Of a stretch of 5,295 nucleotides of DNA, positions 1 through 5,295 are shown piece after piece; position 1 is the stretch's first letter, and each line of letters starts with the position of its first letter. The position numbers and the translations under genes were made by a program. The notes under the pieces were generated by a model. It did not search any database and had not been told where the DNA came from. It was given only the letters and a program-made list of their open reading frames with translations. Source of the DNA: PVC group bacterium (GTDB lineage: Bacteria > Verrucomicrobiota > Kiritimatiellia > CAIKKV01 > PXCX01); NCBI GenBank assembly GCA_003567575.1, contig PWZG01000105.1, positions 1 through 5,295 of the forward strand, in the 5' to 3' direction.

Positions 1-140
1 CGTGCTTCAGTCTTCGCGCTACGCGCTTCGCCTTGACACGTGGGTATTTGGGTGTTTCGTCATTGCAGCACGTACTTTTCACGCCCTTTTGTGTTCAATG
101 AGCTTAAGTAAGTGCCATTCACGCCAGTGCTCATTTATTA
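1..140. other. Gene-free upstream region
   Basis: I see no supported coding region or RNA gene here. The stretch contains a small GC-rich inverted repeat at 15-25 (CGCG, CTA, CGCG), the palindrome CACGTG at 37-42, and two copies of the 8-mer TTCACGCC at 78-85 and 118-125, which lie 40 bases apart. An isolated TTGACA at 33-38 has no matching -10 box at a normal distance. The end of whatever gene lies to the left is not visible. The region could carry regulatory sites for the downstream operon, but nothing in it matches a named operator that I recognise. Confidence 0.5.
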
Positions 141-146
141 TTGGAT

Positions 147-175
147 TTGCCGAATGCCGGCTTATTGTGTAAAAT
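147..175 (+). promoter_or_regulatory. Putative sigma70-type promoter of the transporter operon
   Basis: A -35-like box TTGCCG (147-152, 4 of 6 matches to TTGACA) and a -10-like box TAAAAT (170-175, 5 of 6 matches to TATAAT) are separated by the optimal 17 bases. They lie in a locally AT-rich stretch directly before the adaptor gene. Transcription would begin around 182-183, which is at or next to the ATG at 183, so the transcript would be leaderless or nearly so. If this promoter is real, it rules out the in-frame TTG at 141 as the start codon. The assignment rests on motif matching only. Confidence 0.45.
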
Positions 176-182
176 ATCATGC

Positions 183-1889
183 ATGAAAAAAACACATTCT
201 ATTATGGAGGCGAGGAATCCCTCTTCAGCAGCGGAGCCGGTTTCCCGGGTGCGTTCGAAACGCCGTTGGTTGCTTGGTGCAGTCATGTTTACTGGGGTTC
301 TAGCAGTAACGGCGGTTGCCGTGGGGTTAAACCGGCAGCGCGCTGCCGCGGCGCCATCCACTCATCCAACCTATCGCGTACAACGCGGCCGCTTGACCAT
401 AAGCGTGACGGAATCCGGATCGGTCAGCGCCCTTGACCAAATCGATATCATAAGTGAAGTCGAGGGACAGACCACGATTCTCGAGTTGGTCGAGGAAGGT
501 CGTCTGGTCGAGAAAGGCGATTTACTGGTTGCGCTGGACGCCTCGCGCCTCAACGACAACCTGGTGGAACAACAGATTCGGGTGCATAATGCCGAAGCCT
601 CGTTTATCCGGGCGCGGGAGAACATGGAAGTAACGCGCAATCAGACCGAAGCCGATATTTCCGATGCGGAGCTGAAACTGCAATTTGCGCGTGAGGATCG
701 GGTCAAGTACGAAAAAGGCGATTATCCCAAGCAATTGATGGAATTGGAATCGCGCATCACCCTGGCGCACGAGGAACTGGAACAGGCCACCCAGACGCTG
801 GGATGGTCCCAGGCGTTATTTGACGAGCAATACATATCGAAATCCGAGTTGGAACGCGACCGTCTGGCCCGGCAACGCGCCGAGCTGGACCTGACGCTGG
901 CCCAGGCGAATCTTGATCTTTTCCGCGATTACACCCATCAACGGCAGCTTGATCAATTGCGTAACGATGAAGAGCAGGCGGTAATGGCGCTGGAACGGAC
1001 GCGCTTGCGCGCCAACGCCGATATTGTGCAGGCGGCGGCGGATTTACGGGCGCGCGAGGCGGAATATAGCCGTCAGCAGGATCGTCTGGCAAGGATTGAG
1101 GATCAACTGGAGAAAACGCGGATTTATGCGCCGCGCAGCGGCATGGTGGTCTACGCCACGACGGGTCAATCGCGCTGGAGAAGCGGTGAACCGTTGGAAG
1201 AAGGACAACAGGTACGGGAACGGCAGACATTGATTCATCTGCCGTCGCCGGGCCGGATGCGTGTCGAGGTGCAAGTCCATGAATCGGCGCTTGAAATGAT
1301 CGAACGCGGCCAGCCGGCGCGGGTCACGCTGGATGCATTGCCCGGTCGCGTATATTCCGGGCGCATCGTGCGGATTGCGCCGCTTCCGGACGCTTCAATG
1401 CGCTGGATGAATCCCGATCTGAAGGTTTACAGTACCCAGATCAATCTGGACGGTGAAACCGTCGGTTTACGCACCGGCATGAGTTGTCGTGCCGAGATTC
1501 TCATTGAAGAACACGAAAATGTCCTGGCCGTTCCCATCCAGTCGGTTATTCGCGTCAATGGCCGCCCCACGGTCTATGTAAAATCCGGCCGCGATTTCGA
1601 ACCGCGCACGATCGATATCGGTCTTGACAACAATCGTATGGTGCATGTTCTTGACGGTTTGGTCGAGGGTGAGATAATCTCTTTAACGCCGCCGTTACAG
1701 GACGGCGCATCGCCCATGCTGCGGGCGCCGGCCGCCGCCCAAGACGATGTTCCCGAAACGGCAGCGCATCCAACCCCGCCGCCCGTGACCGGCAACGGCG
1801 ACGACGACGGGGAACGACGGCAAGCGACGGCGCCCGACGGTGAACGCCGTCCGCGCGGCAGCGGCAGGGAACAAGGCAGCGACAGATAA
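183..1889 (+). CDS. HlyD/MacA-family periplasmic adaptor (membrane fusion) protein
   Basis: This 568-residue protein is the adaptor that should link the inner-membrane ABC transporter encoded next to it to an outer-membrane channel. Residues about 27-49 form one hydrophobic anchor after a basic KRR stretch. There is no lipobox cysteine, so it is a membrane-anchored protein and not a lipoprotein. A half lipoyl domain (about 84-120, ending VEKGDLLVALD) leads into a long helical hairpin (about 122-312) with its tip near 213-218. The second lipoyl half follows (IYAPRSGMVVYA, 314-325), then a beta-barrel (about 357-440) and a membrane-proximal domain (about 445-503). The final 65 residues are a low-complexity tail. 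E. coli MacA is about 370 residues, so this protein is much longer, mainly through the hairpin and tail. The start is uncertain. ATG 183 is chosen; ATG 204 and an in-frame TTG at 141 are alternatives, and none has a clear ribosome binding site. The stop lies 20 bases before the ATPase gene, which supports an operon. The family is secure; the transported substrate is unknown. Confidence 0.93.
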   Translation: MKKTHSIMEARNPSSAAEPVSRVRSKRRWLLGAVMFTGVLAVTAVAVGLNRQRAAAAPSTHPTYRVQRGRLTISVTESGSVSALDQIDIISEVEGQTTILELVEEGRLVEKGDLLVALDASRLNDNLVEQQIRVHNAEASFIRARENMEVTRNQTEADISDAELKLQFAREDRVKYEKGDYPKQLMELESRITLAHEELEQATQTLGWSQALFDEQYISKSELERDRLARQRAELDLTLAQANLDLFRDYTHQRQLDQLRNDEEQAVMALERTRLRANADIVQAAADLRAREAEYSRQQDRLARIEDQLEKTRIYAPRSGMVVYATTGQSRWRSGEPLEEGQQVRERQTLIHLPSPGRMRVEVQVHESALEMIERGQPARVTLDALPGRVYSGRIVRIAPLPDASMRWMNPDLKVYSTQINLDGETVGLRTGMSCRAEILIEEHENVLAVPIQSVIRVNGRPTVYVKSGRDFEPRTIDIGLDNNRMVHVLDGLVEGEIISLTPPLQDGASPMLRAPAAAQDDVPETAAHPTPPPVTGNGDDDGERRQATAPDGERRPRGSGREQGSDR

Positions 1890-1909
1890 CGACGATTGAA
1901 TTCATCACC

Positions 1910-2671
1910 ATGGCACCGATACCCAAGACGGATCAAGCAGCGGCCGCCGCGACAGTTGTCGACTGGCGCGATGTCCACAAAATATACCGCATGGGCGAGG
2001 AACGCGTTCATGCCTTGAACGGGATAGATTGGACGGTTAAGGAGGGCGAATACTGGGCGGTTATGGGGCCCAGCGGATCGGGTAAGAGTACGCTGCTGAA
2101 CTTGCTCGGTTGCCTGGATCGCCCTACCCGCGGTGTATGCCGGATGTTTGACCACGAACTGAGCGCGCTCTCGGACGATCAGCTCAGCGAACTGCGTTTG
2201 CGGCGATTGGGATTCGTTTTCCAGAGTTTTAATCTTATTCCGCAACTGACCGTTCGGGAGAACATTGAGTTACCCCTTTTTTACATGGGGCAATCCGCGC
2301 GCGCGGCTACCGAACGCGCCGAGGAATTGGCGGCCGAAGTCGGTCTATCCGACCGTCTCCAGCACCGGCCCACCGAATTGTCGGGTGGACAACAGCAGCG
2401 GGTGGCGGTTGCGCGGGCGTTAGCCGCCGATCCGTGGTTGTTACTGGCCGACGAGCCGACAGGCAATCTCGACACGGCGACCAGCGCCCAGATCATGGAT
2501 ATACTTGACAAGTTGAACGCGGAAGGGCGGACGATTGTACTGGTTACCCATGAGCCGCACATAGCCAGTCATGCCCACGGCGCGTTACACATGCTGGACG
2601 GACGCATCGACAAAATCATCGATGATCGCGAAACCGGCGCGGAACCGGCGCCACAGCAACGATCCCCGTAA
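1910..2671 (+). CDS. ABC transporter ATP-binding protein, MacB/LolD class
   Basis: This 253-residue cytoplasmic ATPase should power the adjacent permease. All hallmarks are present and intact: an A-loop tyrosine (Y26), Walker A GPSGSGKST (53-61), Q-loop glutamine Q105 in VFQSFNLIPQLT, signature LSGGQQQR (157-164), Walker B LLLADEP (177-183) with catalytic E182, D-loop NLD (186-188) and switch histidine H214. The FQSFNLIPQLTVRENIELPL stretch and the GNLD sequence are typical of the MacB/LolD/FtsE group, which act with FtsX-like permeases in mechanotransmission or lipoprotein release and not in classical import. Length fits a stand-alone ATPase of this group. The C-terminal 20 or so residues are an unconserved tail. 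The gene follows the adaptor after 20 bases and precedes the permease by 30. Its ATG has no obvious Shine-Dalgarno sequence, so translation may depend on coupling. The family is certain; MacB-like rather than LolD-like function is inferred from the adaptor gene in the operon. Confidence 0.95.
   Translation: MAPIPKTDQAAAAATVVDWRDVHKIYRMGEERVHALNGIDWTVKEGEYWAVMGPSGSGKSTLLNLLGCLDRPTRGVCRMFDHELSALSDDQLSELRLRRLGFVFQSFNLIPQLTVRENIELPLFYMGQSARAATERAEELAAEVGLSDRLQHRPTELSGGQQQRVAVARALAADPWLLLADEPTGNLDTATSAQIMDILDKLNAEGRTIVLVTHEPHIASHAHGALHMLDGRIDKIIDDRETGAEPAPQQRSP
2630..2652 (+). repeat. Imperfect 11-base tandem repeat with hairpin potential
   Basis: Two adjacent 11-base units, GAAACCGGCGC (2630-2640) and GGAACCGGCGC (2641-2651), differ at one base. 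They lie in the codons for the unconserved C-terminal tail of the ATPase. The unit is not a multiple of three, so a duplication here would have shifted the frame of the last few codons. The strand can also fold into a five-pair GC stem, GGCGC (2636-2640) with GCGCC (2648-2652), around a seven-base loop. It could be a simple slippage product with no function. Confidence 0.5.
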
Positions 2672-2688
2672 CAGAAAAGCGATTCAAC

Positions 2689-2694
2689 GGAAAG
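2689..2694 (+). promoter_or_regulatory. Ribosome binding site of the permease gene
   Basis: GGAAAG lies seven bases before the ATG at 2702, a suitable spacing for a purine-rich Shine-Dalgarno sequence. It is the only convincing one among the four gene starts in the window and supports 2702 as the permease start. Confidence 0.6.
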
Positions 2695-2701
2695 ACGTCA
2701 A

Positions 2702-3976
2702 ATGATCGATTGGAGAGAAAGCCGGACGTGGCGGAATGTGCATGTCGGACTTAAAAGTTTGATGTTGCATAAATTACGTTCGTTTTTGACCGTCCTCGGC
2801 GTTGTTTTCGGGGTAGCTTCGGTTATCGCGATGCTATCGGTGGGCGAAGGCGCCGGCGCCCAGGCGATGGAACAGATTCGCCAGTTGGGGGCGCAGAACA
2901 TCATTATCGACTCGATAAAACCGCTGGGTGACGAACAGTCGGGGAATTCTGCCGGCCGTTTACTCGATTACGGTATTCGTTATAACGACGCAAAACGGAT
3001 TGAGGAAACATTCGACACCATCCGCCGCATGGTACCGGTCAAGACGTTACGACAGGACGGTCGTCTGCGAACACGCGAAATGGAGTTGCGACTGGTCGGC
3101 ACGACCCATGAATGGTTCGAACTGGTACAGCGTCCGATTTTGGCGGGCCGGGTCTTATCGGCCGAAGATATCCGGCGTGCCGCCAATCCGGTGGTATTGA
3201 CCGAACACGGTGCGCGCCGTCTACTGGCGGGCGCCAACACGATTGGTGAAGTATTGCGTATCGGCGGCCATCATTACGAGGTAATCGGGATTATCCAGAG
3301 CGCCGACGAAGAGGCGGGCGGCCGCACCCCTGACGCCCAGGTGGACGCCTATATACCCATCGAAACGGCACGCCATCGCTACGGCGATATTTCGGTGCGT
3401 ATCCAGGCCGGTTCCCGCGAAATCGAACGCGTCGAACTGCATCAACTGATCATTCAACTGAATCGCATCGAAGACGTCGAACCGACTGCTGCCGGCCTGC
3501 AAGCCATGTTCGAGCGGGTTGCCTCGCAGACGGATTACCAAATCCGGGTGCCGCTGGCATTGTTGCGCCAGGCGGAAGCCACGCGGCGCACCTTCAATAT
3601 CGTGCTCGGTTCCATCGCCGGCATCAGCCTGCTGGTCGGCGGCATCGGCATCATGAACATCATGCTGGCATCGGTCACGGAACGAACGCGGGAAATCGGA
3701 ATCCGCCGCGCCATCGGCGCCCGACGCCGCCAGATCGTCGGCCAATTCCTGGTGGAAACCACGGCATTGGCCACTATCGGCGGGATGATCGGCCTGGCAT
3801 TCGGCATAGCCATCCCGCGACTGATCACCATGTTCACCGATATGCCCACCATCATCACGCCATGGTCGCTGGTATTGGCGCTGGGTATTTCAATGGGAAT
3901 CGGGATCGTCTTCGGCATCTATCCGGCCATCCGCGCCGCACGACTCGATCCTATCGCCGCCTTGCGCCACGAATAA
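2702..3976 (+). CDS. ABC transporter permease, MacB/FtsX type
   Basis: This 424-residue inner-membrane protein is the transmembrane half of a MacB-like exporter. The first membrane helix (about 27-47, within RSFLTVLGVVFGVASVIAML) is followed by a periplasmic domain of about 250 residues (about 48-297), then three more helices at about 298-323, 351-375 and 387-409. This 1+3 arrangement is the FtsX/MacB fold. Between helices 2 and 3 lies the characteristic cytoplasmic segment TERTREIGIRRAIGARRRQI (326-345), which contacts the ATPase. The C-terminus, YPAIRAARLDPIAALRHE, is the standard family ending and shows that the gene is complete. In E. coli MacB this part is fused behind the ATPase; here it is a separate gene 30 bases downstream. 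The periplasmic domain should bind the adaptor encoded first in the operon. In this family the permease converts ATP hydrolysis into periplasmic movement that pushes substrate (antibiotics, peptides, toxins or lipids in known cases) toward an outer-membrane channel. The specific substrate here is unknown. Confidence 0.95.
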   Translation: MIDWRESRTWRNVHVGLKSLMLHKLRSFLTVLGVVFGVASVIAMLSVGEGAGAQAMEQIRQLGAQNIIIDSIKPLGDEQSGNSAGRLLDYGIRYNDAKRIEETFDTIRRMVPVKTLRQDGRLRTREMELRLVGTTHEWFELVQRPILAGRVLSAEDIRRAANPVVLTEHGARRLLAGANTIGEVLRIGGHHYEVIGIIQSADEEAGGRTPDAQVDAYIPIETARHRYGDISVRIQAGSREIERVELHQLIIQLNRIEDVEPTAAGLQAMFERVASQTDYQIRVPLALLRQAEATRRTFNIVLGSIAGISLLVGGIGIMNIMLASVTERTREIGIRRAIGARRRQIVGQFLVETTALATIGGMIGLAFGIAIPRLITMFTDMPTIITPWSLVLALGISMGIGIVFGIYPAIRAARLDPIAALRHE

Positions 3977-4071
3977 TCCATCGACAAAAAATATCAACCT
4001 TGGTACGATGCGATTCGATGCAACTTATGTCAGGCATTTCTTTCTGTCGCGGTTTATAATTTACACCCATC
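3977..4071. other. Spacer between permease and ligase genes
   Basis: This 95-base AT-richer spacer holds no gene. I found no GC-rich hairpin followed by a T-run, so there is no visible intrinsic terminator after the transporter operon. Transcription may read through into ligA or stop by a factor-dependent route. The 6-mer CGATGC occurs twice (4006-4011 and 4016-4021), exactly ten bases apart. A -10 box lies near the right end. Confidence 0.5.
4055..4060 (+). promoter_or_regulatory. Perfect -10 box (TATAAT) upstream of ligA
   Basis: TATAAT lies 11 bases before the ligA ATG. No good -35 box exists at 15-19 bases upstream (the sequence there is around AGGCAT), and there is no TGn extension. If used, transcription would start near 4067, giving a leader of only about five bases. 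This would let ligA be expressed independently of the transporter operon. The hexamer match is direct; promoter activity is inferred. Confidence 0.4.
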
Positions 4072-5295
4072 ATGGCCTCACTTATCGAACAACGGATTGC
4101 GGCGTTACGGAAGCGGATATCCTACCACAATCGCCGCTATTACGTCGACGCGGAACCCGAGATTTCGGACCGTGAATACGACGATATGTTTGATGAGTTA
4201 CGGGAGTTGGAACGGCAACATCCGCATTTGGCCACTCCGGATTCACCTACCCAGCGTGTAGGCGGCGAACCGCTTAGGGAATTTACCCACGTCACCCATC
4301 ATCCGCCGATGCTTTCGTTGGATAAAGCCGATACCCCGGATGCACTTCAACGATTCGACAAACGCCTACGTAAAGCGCTGGACGACGATGACAATGTGAG
4401 ATATATCGTCGAACCCAAGGTCGACGGCGTTTCCATCGCGTTACGCTACGAACAGGGTCTGCTGGTACTGGCAGCCACACGCGGGAACGGGACGACTGGC
4501 GACAATATCACCGCCAATGCCCGTACCATACGCGGGATTCCGCTGCAATTGACAACCGATGATATGGCGCCCGACTTGCTGGAAGTTCGTGGCGAAGTCT
4601 ACATGGACCGTCCCGCCTTTGCCGCATTAAACGAACAACTGGCCGCGGCCGGCGAAAAAACCTTTCCGAGCGCACGTAATGCCGCGGCCGGATCACTCAA
4701 ACAACTCGATCCGCGCGTCGTCGCCAAACGACCTTTACGTCTGGTTATCTATGCCGTAACGCCGCTCGAATCCTGGCCGATGGATAGTCATTACGACACC
4801 TTGCAAACGCTAAAGCGCCTGGGGTTTCCCGTGCCGCACCGATTTTGGCGGTGTGCGACAATGGACGAGGCGCTGACGCGTGCCGAAGAATGCAAACAAC
4901 TTGCCGATACCCTGCCCTACGATATCGATGGCGCCGTCATCAAGCTCGATCACCTGCCGGCCTGGAACCGTCTGCGGGCCACCGCGCATCATCCGCAATA
5001 TGCGATCGCCTATAAACCGCGGCACTGGCTGGAACAGGCGCAAACACGGCTGCGCGCGATCACGATTCAGGTCGGACGCACCGGAATTCTGACCCCGGTC
5101 GCCGAACTGGAACCGGTATTCCTGTCCGGCTCCACCATCGCGCGTGCAACCCTGCACAACGCGGACGATATTCAACGGAAAGATATCCGCGTCGGGGATA
5201 CCGTCATCATCGAACGGGCCGGCATGGTCATTCCGGCCGTCGTCAAACCGGTTCCGGAAAAACGAGCGGGAACGGAACAACCTTTCACCATGCCA
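4072..5295 (+). CDS. ligA: NAD+-dependent DNA ligase LigA, 5' part (runs off the window)
   Basis: The reading frame is open from ATG 4072 to the last base, giving 408 residues of an enzyme normally about 670 long. LigA seals nicks in DNA using NAD+ during replication and repair. Domain Ia, which binds the NMN half of NAD+, is present (RRYYVDAEPEISDREYDD, about 21-38). The adenylation domain carries the nucleophile K116 in EPKVDG, motif III EVRGEVYM (171-178, E175), RNAAAGSLKQLDP (202-214), motif IV DGAVIKLD (286-293, K291) and a motif V lysine K315 in AYKP. The OB-fold follows (QVGRTGILTPVAELEPV, 333-349; ATLHNADDI, 359-367) and is almost complete at the edge. The zinc finger, helix-hairpin-helix and BRCT regions would lie beyond it. 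These positions align with E. coli LigA K115, E173, K290 and K314 with a shift of one or two. Variants include RGNGTTGD where RGDGTTGE is usual, AYKP for AFKFP, and AGMVIP for AGDVIP. The start has no visible Shine-Dalgarno sequence but fits the family N-terminus. Confidence 0.97.
   Translation, partial: MASLIEQRIAALRKRISYHNRRYYVDAEPEISDREYDDMFDELRELERQHPHLATPDSPTQRVGGEPLREFTHVTHHPPMLSLDKADTPDALQRFDKRLRKALDDDDNVRYIVEPKVDGVSIALRYEQGLLVLAATRGNGTTGDNITANARTIRGIPLQLTTDDMAPDLLEVRGEVYMDRPAFAALNEQLAAAGEKTFPSARNAAAGSLKQLDPRVVAKRPLRLVIYAVTPLESWPMDSHYDTLQTLKRLGFPVPHRFWRCATMDEALTRAEECKQLADTLPYDIDGAVIKLDHLPAWNRLRATAHHPQYAIAYKPRHWLEQAQTRLRAITIQVGRTGILTPVAELEPVFLSGSTIARATLHNADDIQRKDIRVGDTVIIERAGMVIPAVVKPVPEKRAGTEQPFTMP

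Noticed and set aside
33..38. Perfect -35 box TTGACA
   Set aside because: No acceptable -10 box lies 15-19 bases downstream (the sequence there is around TTTCGTCA), so I do not call a promoter.
141..182. Extension of the adaptor gene upstream to an in-frame TTG start at 141
   Set aside because: The extra 14 residues overlap the putative promoter, the start is a rarer codon without a ribosome binding site, and the added sequence does not resemble the usual adaptor N-terminus.
757..1230. A 157-codon minus-strand open frame inside the adaptor gene
   Set aside because: Its Pro/Arg/Ala-rich composition is typical of an antisense shadow, and it is fully covered by the adaptor's coiled-coil coding sequence.
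1574..2245. A 223-codon open frame on the minus strand across the adaptor/ATPase junction
   Set aside because: It lies wholly antisense to two well-supported genes, and its translation has no recognisable domain. It is a shadow of GC-rich codon use.
3221..3745. A 174-codon minus-strand open frame inside the permease gene
   Set aside because: It is antisense to conserved permease sequence, its Asp/Ala/Gln-rich composition fits an antisense shadow, and no domain is recognisable.
4001..4040. Possible terminator hairpin after the permease gene
   Set aside because: Only short, imperfect pairings (for example GATGC with GCATT across a 12-base loop) are possible, and no T-run follows.
4810..5280. 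A 156-codon minus-strand open frame near the right edge
   Set aside because: It is antisense to the ligase motif IV and OB-fold coding region, which is clearly the real gene.

Overview
The window holds a complete three-gene operon on the + strand for an inner-membrane ABC transporter of the MacA/MacB type, followed by the 5' part of a DNA ligase gene (ligA) that runs off the right edge. All four genes point rightward. The window is GC-rich in the coding regions and more AT-rich in the two short gene-free stretches.

Layout: 1-182 has no supported gene. It ends in a reasonable sigma70-like promoter (about 147-175) directly in front of the first gene. 183-1889 encodes an HlyD/MacA-type periplasmic adaptor with an unusually long coiled-coil hairpin and a Pro/Asp/Arg-rich C-terminal tail. 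1910-2671 encodes the ABC ATPase (MacB/LolD class) with every catalytic motif intact. 2702-3976 encodes the four-helix MacB/FtsX-type permease with its large periplasmic domain. 3977-4071 is a 95-base spacer with a perfect TATAAT but no convincing -35 box and no clear terminator. 4072-5295 encodes the first 408 residues of an NAD+-dependent DNA ligase, with its adenylation domain complete.

How the genes work together: two copies each of ATPase and permease should form the inner-membrane motor. The adaptor, anchored by one N-terminal helix, should sit on the permease's periplasmic domain and reach toward an outer-membrane TolC-type channel. In E. coli MacB the ATPase and permease are one polypeptide; here they are separate genes. 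No TolC-type gene is in the window, so the exit duct must be encoded elsewhere. The substrate cannot be told from the sequence. LigA is a replication and repair housekeeping enzyme, probably a neighbour rather than a partner.

Organism: a Gram-negative bacterium with an outer membrane (inferred from the adaptor). From memory, the style of the adaptor (long hairpin with the 'YISKSELE' tip and 'NPDLKVYST' strand) and of the ligase ('EPKVDG' nucleophile motif, 'AYKP' instead of 'AFKFP') resembles the PVC group (Verrucomicrobiota, Kiritimatiellota, Lentisphaerota). This is an impression that a database search would need to confirm. Three of the four start codons lack a visible Shine-Dalgarno sequence. 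I see no mobile element, CRISPR array, RNA gene or clearly novel system; the region looks like ordinary chromosomal content with a few details worth checking.
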